This document shows, piece by piece, positions 23,584 through 32,416 of a DNA stretch of 64,000 nt. Every line of letters starts with the position of its first letter. Positions within the stretch are counted from its first letter, which is position 1. Below the pieces are notes generated by a model. It worked only from the letters and a program-made list of their open reading frames with translations. It did not search any database and was not told where the DNA came from. The translations under genes were made by a program, and so were the position numbers. Source of the stretch: Candidatus Omnitrophica bacterium UBA6210 (GTDB lineage Bacteria > Omnitrophota > Gorgyraeia > Velamenicoccales > Velamenicoccaceae); the NCBI GenBank assembly GCA_002421805.1, contig DISM01000005.1, positions 180,631 to 244,630 of the forward strand. The letters are read 5' to 3'.

Positions 23584-24105
23584 ATGGTCTTTAGAAAAAT
23601 CTTTAGAGCGCTTGGGCGGGTTCTTGGTTTCAAAAAGCGAAAAAAAAGACGAGTGTCCAGGGTGCGCAAGCATGCGCGCCGTCGCCGGCGCCCTGTTTCC
23701 CGTCGGAGGACGAGACATCTTCGACATCTTCATCGCAGGAAGATACTTCGCCGTAACAAACGCGCCGTAAGACATAAAACGCGCAGACGGCCCGGGAAGC
23801 CTGCTCATCGCGCAACGCGTCCGTCAAAAACGGCGAAAAGGCCCGCCAAGACGCCGTGGGTCCCGGCAGGAGAGATCTCACATTATTTCCCAAAGGTAAA
23901 AGCGGCGGTCTTTAAGTGTCGCGTTCCCCTGGCAATCGGCGATGCCGTCTGGATCAAGGGGAAGAATACCAATTTCAGGCAGACGGTCGGCTCTATGCAG
24001 ATCGATCGTAAACCGATCGAGCGGGCGTCGAAGGGGCAGGAGATCGGTCTGGAAGTTTTTCAGGATGTTCGCCCGGGCGATCAGGTGTTTTTAACCAGGA
24101 TTTAA
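23584..24105 (+). CDS. Arginine-rich tail fused to an EF-Tu domain 2-like barrel
   Basis: 173 residues in two unlike halves. Residues about 1-90 are extremely basic (clusters such as KKRKKRRVSR and ARRRRRPVSRRR), with the look of a histone H1 or protamine-like tail. Residues about 95-173 match the small beta-barrel of translation elongation factor domain 2, also found at the C-terminus of U32 peptidases and as stand-alone proteins: GEISHYFPKVKAAVFK, VWIKGKNTNFRQTVGSMQIDRKPIERASKGQEIGLEV. The tail should bind nucleic acid, while the barrel in translation factors contacts RNA or ribosome. I know no function for this combination. Confidence 0.75.
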   Translation: MVFRKIFRALGRVLGFKKRKKRRVSRVRKHARRRRRPVSRRRTRHLRHLHRRKILRRNKRAVRHKTRRRPGKPAHRATRPSKTAKRPAKTPWVPAGEISHYFPKVKAAVFKCRVPLAIGDAVWIKGKNTNFRQTVGSMQIDRKPIERASKGQEIGLEVFQDVRPGDQVFLTRI

Positions 24106-24120
24106 CGACAGGTTCAGAAG

Positions 24121-24435
24121 ATGGAAAAGGTCTATTTGCGCGTCGGCCAGGAACTGGACTACGATACGGTTGCCGGACATTTGCTTGTGGCAGGCGATCT
24201 GATGGGAGATTGTTTCAGCTGCCGCCATATAGGCATTGATTATGCGCGCGAAAAGTATTGCCCGCAGTGCGGAACGGATTTTCGATATATCACCCTGCGC
24301 AAGAACCCGGATGCCGTCAAGGGGGCCATGATCGCCAGGGTCTGCCAAAAACGGCCGGACCTGACATATGTGGAGTATCATGATGTCAAAGAGATAGCCG
24401 ATAAACGCAAGGCCAAAGATTTTTTTAAAACATGA
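24121..24435 (+). CDS. Small zinc-ribbon protein of unknown function
   Basis: 104 residues with a zinc-ribbon pattern CFSC-x14-CPQCG in the middle, flanked by a hydrophobic strand (HLLVAGDLMG) and a mixed helical C-terminus. I do not recognise a family. It sits between the arginine-rich barrel protein and the DUF3108 gene, with 4-bp overlap to the latter. Confidence 0.65.
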   Translation: MEKVYLRVGQELDYDTVAGHLLVAGDLMGDCFSCRHIGIDYAREKYCPQCGTDFRYITLRKNPDAVKGAMIARVCQKRPDLTYVEYHDVKEIADKRKAKDFFKT

Positions 24436-25184
24436 AGTTATTGCGCATTGCTGTTATTGTCGTCATCGTGTGCGGGTCAGGTCTTGGATTGTTTTTTTGC
24501 GCCCGCTCGTCCTCGGCTCCCGCGACAGCTGTCCAAGAGAGGCCTGGCGACGTAAAGACTGTTTTCTCGACGGGGGAGACGATCTCCTTCGGTGTCTATT
24601 CCAATATCATCAAGGTGGGTTCCGGTTCTTTGACGTATGCAGGGACCGTCAAGGGTCCTCAGGACGTCTGGCAGCATGTGAAGCTTCAAGTCGAAACGCT
24701 TTCTGTCAGTGATACCGATGAGGTCTACGGTTCCCTGGATTTTACTTTGCCCCATAAAGTGGACAGGCGTGTCAGGCTTTTCGGCCGGCAAGAGGTGATC
24801 GGGGAAATATACGCATCCGGCAACAAGAGCGTGACTATTTCGAAATCCATGAACGGCAAGGCGGAGCCGCCGGAAACGATCGCCTCCGACAGCGCGCTTG
24901 AGAATGTGCTTCTGATGATCTATCGGTTGCGCAATGATCCGGAACTTGCGGTCGGCAGGACGTATGCGGTTAATCTTCCCACTCAAAAATTTGAATTGAC
25001 CGTAAAATCAAAGACCTCTCTGAAGGTCCCCTTAGGAAAATTCCAAGTTTTTTACATCGAAAGCAAACCTTCCAAATACAAAATCTGGATGACGGATGAT
25101 GAAAAACGCATTCCGATCCGTATCCAGGGCCTTGTATCCTTCGGCATGGTTTATATGGCTGCGACAGCTGTCGAAACGCCATAA
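24432..25184 (+). CDS. DUF3108 family exported protein
   Basis: 250 residues with an N-terminal hydrophobic segment and a cysteine (LFFCARSSS), which may be a signal anchor or lipoprotein-like signal. GETISFGVYSNIIKVGSGSLTYAG and LRNDPELAVGRTYAVNLPTQKFELTV are typical of DUF3108, a periplasmic or envelope beta-rich family of unknown function. ATG 24432 overlaps the zinc-ribbon gene's stop by 4 bp. Confidence 0.8.
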   Translation: MKLLRIAVIVVIVCGSGLGLFFCARSSSAPATAVQERPGDVKTVFSTGETISFGVYSNIIKVGSGSLTYAGTVKGPQDVWQHVKLQVETLSVSDTDEVYGSLDFTLPHKVDRRVRLFGRQEVIGEIYASGNKSVTISKSMNGKAEPPETIASDSALENVLLMIYRLRNDPELAVGRTYAVNLPTQKFELTVKSKTSLKVPLGKFQVFYIESKPSKYKIWMTDDEKRIPIRIQGLVSFGMVYMAATAVETP

Positions 25185-25294
25185 ATGTAAGCCGGCCAAA
25201 GCACCTGTTTATCTTGTTAATTTCAATAAAATCAGCTGGCAAAATTTGCTCAAAACCTTTGAAATAAAAGGACTTTTCTGCTAAACTGACTTTC

Positions 25295-26416
25295 ATGCTT
25301 TCAGGAAAAAAGGTATTGATTTTGTATATAACGGAGCGTTCCGGCCATCATAGCGCTGCCTCTGCTCTGAAGAGAGGATTTGAGGTTGTTGATCCTTCTG
25401 TGACGGTGAGGTGTATTAATGCATTTCGCTATTTTTTTCCCGTAACAGAGTGGTTGACTCATAAAGTATATCTATTTGTCATTAAAAGAGTTCCATCTAT
25501 TTGGCGTTTTCTTTATGACCGGCCGTCTTTTGTCAAAAAAAGCGACGGTTTCAAAACATGGTTGCACCGCAGGGCATTTGATAAGCTGGAGAGGCTTCTT
25601 CGTGAATTTTCGCCCGATGCTGTCATGTGCACACAGGCTTTTCCCTGCGGGATTTTGTCAGCATATAAGCGTGAGCGAGGAGGTCGTTTTAAGCTCTACG
25701 GCGTCTTAACGGATTTTGCGCCGCATTCATTTTGGGTCTATGATAATGTAGATTTTTATGTTGTTGCCAGCGAGCAGACAAACCAGGAGCTTTCACGTAA
25801 AGGTGTGCCGCCGGATAAGATACGTGTGTTGGGTATTCCTATCGACCCGAAGTTTTCTAAACACATTAATGCCGTAGACGTCCGCGCACAGTATGGCCTG
25901 GATAAAGATATTCCCGTTGTTCTCGTGATGGGAGGAGGCCACGGTCTGGGGCCCATCAAGCAGATCATCAAAAAGCTGGATGAATGTGAGATGCCGATGC
26001 AGATGATGGTGGTTTGCGGCCTTAACCGCAAGCTCTACAGGTGGATGGTGAACCGGCGGTTCCAAAAGCGGGTGTTGACGTTTAAATACTCAAACGAGAT
26101 CGAACAGTTGATGAGTGCGGCAAATCTCGTTATTACAAAACCTGGCGGCATCACGACAGCCGAATCCCTGGCCAAAGGCCTGCCCATGGTGATTTTAAAC
26201 CCCATTCCGGGCCAGGAGGCCAGGAATACGGATTTTCTGGTCGATGCGCGCGCGGCCCTCAGCGCGGCCAGCGTTTCAGATGTCGTGCCTGCGGTTCGCT
26301 GTATTCTGGCTGGTGGTGCGGCCGATCCCGAGACATTATCGAACATGAAAGGGCGCTCGCTGGCAAAGGTAACTTCTTCGCGTGATATCGCGGCCTTTGT
26401 CTTGAGTAACAAATGA
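25295..26416 (+). CDS. MGDG-synthase/UgtP-like glycosyltransferase (copy 1)
   Basis: 373 residues, GT28-type fold. ITERSGHHSAASALKRGF is the N-terminal membrane-lipid side motif of MGDG synthase and diglucosyldiacylglycerol synthase, GVLTDFAPHSFWVYDNVDFYVVAS the central loop, VLVMGGGHGLGPI starts the nucleotide-binding lobe, and LVITKPGGITTAESLAKGLPMVILNPIPGQEARN is the donor-binding block. It probably adds sugar to a lipid acceptor at the inner membrane. It is coupled by ATGA to an acyltransferase. A paralogue lies at 53480-54583. Confidence 0.88.
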   Translation: MLSGKKVLILYITERSGHHSAASALKRGFEVVDPSVTVRCINAFRYFFPVTEWLTHKVYLFVIKRVPSIWRFLYDRPSFVKKSDGFKTWLHRRAFDKLERLLREFSPDAVMCTQAFPCGILSAYKRERGGRFKLYGVLTDFAPHSFWVYDNVDFYVVASEQTNQELSRKGVPPDKIRVLGIPIDPKFSKHINAVDVRAQYGLDKDIPVVLVMGGGHGLGPIKQIIKKLDECEMPMQMMVVCGLNRKLYRWMVNRRFQKRVLTFKYSNEIEQLMSAANLVITKPGGITTAESLAKGLPMVILNPIPGQEARNTDFLVDARAALSAASVSDVVPAVRCILAGGAADPETLSNMKGRSLAKVTSSRDIAAFVLSNK

Positions 26417-27255
26417 TCGCATATGTTTTTTACAGGATAGGCTATTTTTTTGCCACCTTTTTACCCCTGAGGGCCGCCTATGGATTGGCCACCGTTCTTT
26501 CATATGCAAAATATTATATTTCCCCCCGCGACAGAAAGGCCGTCATAGGGAATCTGTTGAAGATTCTCCCTGTCGAGGAGCACGGCCGTGTCCACGCTTA
26601 TGCCAGGCAGGTATTCGTTTGCTTCGGCAAATATCTCATCGAATTTTTCCGCGTTAAATATCTCAAAAAGGAAGACGTTGGCAAGATCATGACCATCATC
26701 GGCCTTGAATACGTTGACGAGGCTTTGAAAAGAGGCAAGGGCGTTATTATCGTCGCCGCCCACCTGGATAATTGGGAATTGGGAGGCGTCTGCATGGCTC
26801 TTTTGGGGTATCCCTTTGTGGCCGTGGCTTTACCGCACCGTCACCGGTTGGTCAATGCGTTCTTCAACAGGCAAAGGGAGCGCATCGGGGCGGTTGTCGT
26901 TCCACCCCTGGGCATTGCGATAAGAAGGATCTATGAGGCATTGCATAAAAACCAGCTTGTAGCCCTTGTCGGCGACAGGGTTTTCTCAAACAACGGTAAA
27001 TTAATGGATTTTCTGGGGGATAAAAAAATGATTCCCCGTGGCCCTGCTATTCTGGCCACAAGGATCGGCGCCACGATCCTTACCGGCTTCGTTTCCCGAG
27101 ACGAGCATGACCACCATACGCTTACTTTTTCCAGGCCACTGGACCAGGGGTTGACGGAAGACGAATATATCGAGGCTTATACGCGTTCCATCGAGGCGCA
27201 GATCAGAAAATATCCGACGCAATGGATGATGTTCAGGGAGTTCTGGAAAGAATGA
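26413..27255 (+). CDS. Lipid A-type lysophospholipid acyltransferase (LpxL/HtrB family)
   Basis: 280 residues. IIVAAHLDNWELGG carries the H-x4-E catalytic motif (H117, E122) of the bacterial lauroyl/acyl transferases, VALVGDRVFSNNG and FLGDKKMIPRGPAILATRIGA form the usual second and third blocks, and IEAQIRKYPTQWMMFREFW the C-terminal one. It acylates a lipid at the inner membrane, in lipid A or a glycolipid made by the gene before it. The start overlaps the upstream stop and the next gene starts inside its last codon. Confidence 0.92.
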   Translation: MIAYVFYRIGYFFATFLPLRAAYGLATVLSYAKYYISPRDRKAVIGNLLKILPVEEHGRVHAYARQVFVCFGKYLIEFFRVKYLKKEDVGKIMTIIGLEYVDEALKRGKGVIIVAAHLDNWELGGVCMALLGYPFVAVALPHRHRLVNAFFNRQRERIGAVVVPPLGIAIRRIYEALHKNQLVALVGDRVFSNNGKLMDFLGDKKMIPRGPAILATRIGATILTGFVSRDEHDHHTLTFSRPLDQGLTEDEYIEAYTRSIEAQIRKYPTQWMMFREFWKE

Positions 27256-27920
27256 GTGCTTTCATTTGTCTCATCCCGTCATTCAACGAAGAAAAGACGA
27301 TCGGCTGGCTGGTCATGAGCCTGAGGGTCAAGGGATTCGATGTCACAGTGATCGATGACGGCTCGATGGACCAGACGGCGCGACTGGCCCATGCCAACGG
27401 CGCAGAAGTCATCATCAACGAGCGCAACCTTGGCAAAGGCGCTTCTTTACGCAAGGCCTTTGAAATCCTTAAGAATCGTCCCTGCGAGGGCGTCATCATC
27501 ATGGATGGAGACGGCCAGCATCTGCCGTCTGACGTCGATCCGTTTATCCTTTGTTTCCGTGATAAGGCGCCTGGGCTTGTGGTCGGTAACAGGATGCATA
27601 AACCCAAAGGCATGCCGCTTATCAGGCAGCTGACCAACGCCTTTATGTCTGCCATCATCTCCGGGATGTGCGGGCAACGCATCCCGGACACTCAGTGCGG
27701 GTTTCGTCTCATTTCGATAGACGCATTGCGGGCGATCGCCCTGAATACGGAACGTTATGAAATTGAGTCAGAGATGCTCCTGGAGGTCGCGCGCGCGGGG
27801 TTTAAGATCGAATCCGTCCCGATCGCGTCCGTCTATGACGGCCAGTATAGCGCGATCCACCCCATAAAAGACACCATCAGGTTTTTTAGATTTATTTGCG
27901 GGAAAAAAAATGAAAAATAG
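27252..27920 (+). CDS. Family 2 glycosyltransferase, polyprenyl-phosphate mannose synthase-like
   Basis: 222 residues of GT-A fold: CLIPSFNEEKTIGWLV, VTVIDDGSMDQTARLA, ERNLGKGASLRKAFE, VIIMDGDGQHLPSD (metal-binding DGDGQ). The pattern and size are those of dolichyl- or undecaprenyl-phosphate sugar synthases, which transfer hexose to a lipid carrier in the cytoplasmic leaflet. It has no C-terminal transmembrane pair. ATG 27252 overlaps the previous TGA. The following gene makes GDP-mannose, a plausible donor. Confidence 0.85.
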   Translation: MSAFICLIPSFNEEKTIGWLVMSLRVKGFDVTVIDDGSMDQTARLAHANGAEVIINERNLGKGASLRKAFEILKNRPCEGVIIMDGDGQHLPSDVDPFILCFRDKAPGLVVGNRMHKPKGMPLIRQLTNAFMSAIISGMCGQRIPDTQCGFRLISIDALRAIALNTERYEIESEMLLEVARAGFKIESVPIASVYDGQYSAIHPIKDTIRFFRFICGKKNEK

Positions 27921-29358
27921 CCATGCGCGATACGCCGTATTGTTGGCCGGCGGGGTCGGCAGCAGGTTCTGGCCCCAGAGCCGCACCCTTGAGCCTAAAC
28001 AGTTCCTTCGCCTGGAGAGGGACAAGAGCCTCTTTCGCCGTTCTCTCGAGCGCATCCGTTCTCTGGTCCCGCCTCATCATATTTATATCGTGACATCGCC
28101 TCTTTACGGGGATGTCATACGGTCGGAGGCGGCTCTGTTCGATATCCCGATCTCCAATTTGATCTTTGAACCTATACCGAAAAATACGGCCCCTGCCATA
28201 GCCCTGGCTGTCAAGGTCATCTTTGACCGTTGTGGGGATAAAGATGCCGGCGTGGCCGTCTTGCCCTGCGACCAGATGATAACGAATAAGAAGAGATTTT
28301 CCGGCCTCATGCGGTATGCTTTTGCCAATTGCCGCGATCGTTTCGTTATTTTCGGGATTCCGCCTCATCGGCCTGCGACGGGATACGGTTACATCAAAGC
28401 CCCCGCAGACGGCAGCTTCGGCACGGGGGGCGTCTTGCGCCGTGTTGAGAAATTTTGCGAAAAGCCGGATTTAAGAACGGCCAGGAGGTTTTTGAAACAA
28501 GGGTCATACTTTTGGAATAGCGGGATATTTGTCGGGAGTGCCGGGGTATTCCTGTCGTCCATACGCACTCATCTGCCGGCTCTTTTGAAACAGGTTTCTG
28601 TTGCCGCGGCGGCGGGAGCAGAAGGCCTCGCATCGTGGGATAAGATCGATCCTGTTTCGTTCGATTACGGCGTGATGGAAAAGACAAGGAATATAGCCAT
28701 GATCCCGGCTGACCGGCTTGGTTGGTCGGACCTTGGCAGCTGGCAGGCGTGGGATGAGCTTCAGCGCAAGGATAAGGACAATAACCTTTTGCTTGCCGAT
28801 ATCGTGGATATCGGCAGCCATGATCTCACGGTCCTCGGCCGTGAGCACCTGATAGCCACGATTGGCCTCAAAGGATTGATCGTGGTTGATACGCCGGACG
28901 CCCTTTTTATCGCGGATAAGAAGAAGAGTGAAGACGTCAAGCAGGTCGTGGAAATCTTGAAGAAGAACAAAAGAGAAGAACATTTCTGTCATATCACTGT
29001 CAAACGCCCCTGGGGCGCCTATACGGTGCTTGAAACAGGCCCCGGATTCAAGATCAAACTTGTGGAGGTCCTGCCCGGAAAATCTTTGAGTCTGCAGCTT
29101 CACAGAAAGCGCAGCGAACACTGGGTCGTCATTCAGGGACGGGCGACGGTCACAAACGGCAAGGGGCAGTATCGTGTTCGGCAGAACGACAGCACATTCA
29201 TCCCCCGAGGGCATCGCCATCGCCTGGAAAACAAGGAAAAGACCGTATTAAAGATTGTCGAGGTGCAGACAGGCGCAAGCCTCACTGAAAATGATATCGT
29301 CAGATTTCAGGATAGCTTTGGAAGGACGAAACCCCACCAGTTTATTTTAAGAAGTTAA
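27910..29358 (+). CDS. manC: Mannose-1-phosphate guanylyltransferase / mannose-6-phosphate isomerase
   Basis: 482 residues, the normal length of the bifunctional type II enzyme. The N-terminal nucleotidyltransferase has LLAGGVGSRFWPQSR and LEPKQFL, FEPIPKNTAPAIALA, and VEKFCEKPD. The C-terminal cupin isomerase has VKRPWGAYTVLETGPGFKIK, LSLQLHRKRSEHWVVIQG and FIPRGHRHRLEN with metal-binding residues. It supplies GDP-mannose for Gmd (44488) and mannosyltransferases. It overlaps the previous gene by 11 bp. Confidence 0.95.
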   Translation: MKNSHARYAVLLAGGVGSRFWPQSRTLEPKQFLRLERDKSLFRRSLERIRSLVPPHHIYIVTSPLYGDVIRSEAALFDIPISNLIFEPIPKNTAPAIALAVKVIFDRCGDKDAGVAVLPCDQMITNKKRFSGLMRYAFANCRDRFVIFGIPPHRPATGYGYIKAPADGSFGTGGVLRRVEKFCEKPDLRTARRFLKQGSYFWNSGIFVGSAGVFLSSIRTHLPALLKQVSVAAAAGAEGLASWDKIDPVSFDYGVMEKTRNIAMIPADRLGWSDLGSWQAWDELQRKDKDNNLLLADIVDIGSHDLTVLGREHLIATIGLKGLIVVDTPDALFIADKKKSEDVKQVVEILKKNKREEHFCHITVKRPWGAYTVLETGPGFKIKLVEVLPGKSLSLQLHRKRSEHWVVIQGRATVTNGKGQYRVRQNDSTFIPRGHRHRLENKEKTVLKIVEVQTGASLTENDIVRFQDSFGRTKPHQFILRS

Positions 29359-29389
29359 CAGGAATTTGCATAAGCTACCGGAGGAGAAT

Positions 29390-30178
29390 ATGAAAGTAGT
29401 CATTCTGGCTGGCGGCAGGGGAACGAGGATCAGCGAAGAAACAGGCAGTATCCCCAAGCCCATGGTGGAGATCGGCGGCAAGCCGATCCTCTGGCATATC
29501 ATGAAGATGTATTCCCACTTCGGCTTCAACGAGTTCATCATCTGCCTGGGGTATCGCGGCTACCTCATTAAAGAGTACTTCTCGCATTATTTTTTGCATA
29601 TGAGCGACGTCACGATCGATATGAAAAAGAACGATGTCAAGGTGCATGCAACGTCATCAGAACCCTGGAAGATCACGCTGGTGGATACGGGCCTGGAGAC
29701 GAATACCGGCGGCCGCCTGAAGAGAATCCGCAAATATGTCGATGGCGAAACGTTCATGATGACATACGGGGATGGGGTCAGCGATCTCAACATCGGAGAG
29801 CTCCTGAAATTCCACAAGAAGAACAAGAGATACGCGACGGTAACGGCCATCCAGTTCGCCGGCCGGTTCGGCGCGCTCAGGATTGAAAAAAACAATGCTA
29901 TCACATCTTTTTTTGAAAAACCCAAAGGCGATGGCATCTGGGTGAGCGGTGGGTTTTTTGTCTTGGAACCCGAAGTATTTAGATATATAAAAGACGATTC
30001 GATTTTTTGGGAGAAGGAACCGCTGGAGAAACTTGCACGAGATGGTCAGCTGAATGCCTATAAACACGAGGGATTCTGGAAATGCATGGATACTCAGCGC
30101 GACAGGATCGAGCTTGAGCAGCTTTGGAGCTCCAAAAAAGCACCATGGAGGCTTGAAAAGCCCAGGGAAATGGCATGA
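29390..30178 (+). CDS. rfbF: Glucose-1-phosphate cytidylyltransferase
   Basis: 262 residues. VVILAGGRGTRISEETGSIPKPMVEIGGKPILWHIM and MMTYGDGVSDLNIGELLKFHK distinguish this CTP-using enzyme from the dTDP-glucose RmlA family. It makes CDP-glucose, the entry point to CDP-6-deoxyhexoses. GGAGGAGA precedes ATG 29390; a TTG at 29366 would add eight unsupported residues. The next gene, the matching 4,6-dehydratase, overlaps by 4 bp. Confidence 0.95.
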   Translation: MKVVILAGGRGTRISEETGSIPKPMVEIGGKPILWHIMKMYSHFGFNEFIICLGYRGYLIKEYFSHYFLHMSDVTIDMKKNDVKVHATSSEPWKITLVDTGLETNTGGRLKRIRKYVDGETFMMTYGDGVSDLNIGELLKFHKKNKRYATVTAIQFAGRFGALRIEKNNAITSFFEKPKGDGIWVSGGFFVLEPEVFRYIKDDSIFWEKEPLEKLARDGQLNAYKHEGFWKCMDTQRDRIELEQLWSSKKAPWRLEKPREMA

Positions 30179-31167
30179 ATAAGAATTTTTGGAAGAACAA
30201 AAAAGTTTTAATCACGGGTTTTGAGGGGTTTTTGGGATCGAATCTTTCGAAGACGCTTATTTCTTTAGGCGCCAGTGTGGTTGGCCTGGATATAAAAGTC
30301 AGGAGAAAAGAAACGATCTTGTCCGTGGCGGATTATCAAAAGATAACCGTCGTCAAGGGGAGCGTTACAAATTATAGATTGTTGGAGGCCATTTTAAGAA
30401 AAGAAAAGATCGATATCGTTTTTCATCTGGCTGCTGAGGCTATTGTAGGCAAGTGTCATAAAAACCCGTTATGCACGTTTGCTACAAATATCATGGGCAC
30501 ATGGAACGTGCTGGAAGCATGCGCAAAGATAGGTGGGATCGAAGCTGTTGTTGTCGCCTCAAGCGATAAGGCCTACGGCAGTCATAAAAAGCTGCCTTAT
30601 AAAGAGGACGCGCCTTTGTTGGGCAATCATCCTTATGATGTATCGAAAAGTTGCGCCGATCTGATTGCAGCCACATATTTTCATTCTTATGGCCTGCCGG
30701 TGGCCATAACACGATGTGGCAATATTTATGGGCCGGGAGATTTTTACCTTTCACGTATTATCCCGGACGCTATTAAGTGCAGTATGGGCGGGAAAACCAT
30801 CCTATTGCGCAGTGACGGAAAATTTAGAAGAGATTATGTCTTTGTCGATGATATCGTTGATGGCTATTTGTTGCTTGCCGAAAAATTGCAGCAAGGCGGT
30901 TTTTCTGGCGAGGCTTTTAATTTCAGCAATGAAAATCCCATCGATGTCATTGCTCTGATACATAAAATATCCGAGATCGCGGGAACAAAAATAAATTATA
31001 AAATATTGAATAGGGCAAAGTATGAAATCAAGAATCAGTATCTTTCGTCGGACAAGGCAAAAAAATGGCTTCGATGGAAACCGAAATATAGTCTTCAAAA
31101 AGGCCTGCGTAAGACAATTGCATGGTATAAGAAATTTTATAATACAAAGCCCCAGACAGTTGCCTGA
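30175..31167 (+). CDS. rfbG: CDP-glucose 4,6-dehydratase
   Basis: 330 residues of the extended short-chain dehydrogenase family: NAD-binding LITGFEGFLGSNL, VVASSDKAYGSH, and catalytic YDVSKSCADL (Y-x3-K), then RCGNIYGPGDFYLSRIIPDAI, a block typical of RfbG. It turns CDP-glucose into CDP-4-dehydro-6-deoxyglucose. From here onward base composition is visibly AT-richer than upstream. It is shorter than E1-type RfbG proteins (about 355). Confidence 0.92.
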   Translation: MNKNFWKNKKVLITGFEGFLGSNLSKTLISLGASVVGLDIKVRRKETILSVADYQKITVVKGSVTNYRLLEAILRKEKIDIVFHLAAEAIVGKCHKNPLCTFATNIMGTWNVLEACAKIGGIEAVVVASSDKAYGSHKKLPYKEDAPLLGNHPYDVSKSCADLIAATYFHSYGLPVAITRCGNIYGPGDFYLSRIIPDAIKCSMGGKTILLRSDGKFRRDYVFVDDIVDGYLLLAEKLQQGGFSGEAFNFSNENPIDVIALIHKISEIAGTKINYKILNRAKYEIKNQYLSSDKAKKWLRWKPKYSLQKGLRKTIAWYKKFYNTKPQTVA

Positions 31168-31192
31168 GATAATCATGGGGGAGACCACGCAT

Positions 31193-32416
31193 ATGATTTG
31201 TAGGTTTTGCGGTAAGCCCCTTGAAGATATTATTCTCTCGCTCGGGTCAGCTCCTTTATCGAATTCATACCTGCGCGAAGAACAGTTGGTTTTAAATGAG
31301 AAAACTTTTCCGCTTGATGTTTTTTTGTGCACGGGTTGTTTTCTGGTTCAGATTCCGGAGTTCGAAAGTCCTGAAAACATTTTCAAAGATTATGCTTATT
31401 TTTCTTCTTTTTCAGATACCTGGAAACAACATACCAAAATTTATGCAGATAGCATGGTGTCTTTCCTTAATCTGAAGCAAGATTCCCTTGTTATCGAAAT
31501 AGCCAGCAATGATGGTTGTCTGCTAAAAAACTTTACAGTAAGGGGCATACCTGTGTTGGGAATAGAACCCGCATGTAATGTGGCCGACGTGGCAATCAAG
31601 AATGGCATTCCGACAGAAAAAGCTTTTTTTGGGATTTCACTTGCCAAGAAACTTGCCCGTGTCGGTCAGCGACCCGATTTGCTTTTGGGAAATAATGTCT
31701 TGGCTCATGTTCCGGACATCAATGATTTCATAGCAGGGCTTAAAATCCTTCTGAAACCGAGGGGCGTTATCACATTGGAATTTCCGCACTTGATGAAACT
31801 CATCGATGAGAATCAATTCGATACTATCTACCATGAGCATTTTTCCTATTTTTCTCTATTGACGGTACAGAAAATTTTTGACGAACATAATCTCGATATC
31901 TTCGATGTAGAAGAGTTACCGGTGCATGGGGGGTCTTTACGTATCTATGTCAAACATAAGAAAGACACGACTAGGTCCATTTCTGAGAGGGTGTCGGTAT
32001 TGAAGCGCAAAGAGCTGGAGAGAGGGCTGGCAGACAAAAAGTATTATTCCAAGTTTAGAAAAAGGGTGGCTGTCCTAAAAAGAGAAATTCAGCGATTCTT
32101 TAAAGAAACAAAAGCAAATGGCCGGTCAATCGTCGCATATGGAGCTCCGGCAAAAGGAAACACGTTGTTGAATTGCTGCGGCCTTTCCTGGAGGGATTTG
32201 TCTTATACAGTCGACAAGAATCCTAATAAGCAAGGACGTTTTCTCCCGGGAAGCCATATACCCATAAAAAATCCGGAGCAGATCAAGATTACCAAACCCG
32301 ATTTCGTTTTTATACTTCCATGGAATATCAAAGACGAAATCATGGAGCAAATGGGTTTCATCCGGGAATGGGGAGGGAGATTTGTCCTTCCTATTCCCAA
32401 ACTAGAGATTATCTAG
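31193..32416 (+). CDS. Sugar-nucleotide C-methyltransferase (NovU/TylCIII type)
   Basis: About 407 residues in three parts. An N-terminal zinc-binding segment has CRFCGKPL and CTGCFLVQ, a central Rossmann SAM domain has VIEIASNDGCLLKNF and LLGNNVLAHVPDINDF, and the C-terminal domain has FSYFSLLTVQKIFDEHNLDIFDVEELPVHGGSLRIYV and GAPAKGNTLLN. This is the layout of enzymes that methylate C3 or C5 of 4-keto-6-deoxy sugar nucleotides. The preceding gene makes the CDP-4-keto-6-deoxyhexose substrate. I choose ATG 31193, 9 bp after GGGGAG, although ATG 31175 is possible. Confidence 0.88.
   Translation: MICRFCGKPLEDIILSLGSAPLSNSYLREEQLVLNEKTFPLDVFLCTGCFLVQIPEFESPENIFKDYAYFSSFSDTWKQHTKIYADSMVSFLNLKQDSLVIEIASNDGCLLKNFTVRGIPVLGIEPACNVADVAIKNGIPTEKAFFGISLAKKLARVGQRPDLLLGNNVLAHVPDINDFIAGLKILLKPRGVITLEFPHLMKLIDENQFDTIYHEHFSYFSLLTVQKIFDEHNLDIFDVEELPVHGGSLRIYVKHKKDTTRSISERVSVLKRKELERGLADKKYYSKFRKRVAVLKREIQRFFKETKANGRSIVAYGAPAKGNTLLNCCGLSWRDLSYTVDKNPNKQGRFLPGSHIPIKNPEQIKITKPDFVFILPWNIKDEIMEQMGFIREWGGRFVLPIPKLEII

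Noticed and set aside
30491..30754. Small minus-strand frames inside the glycan genes
   Set aside because: They overlap conserved domains on the plus strand and have no ribosome site or recognisable sequence.
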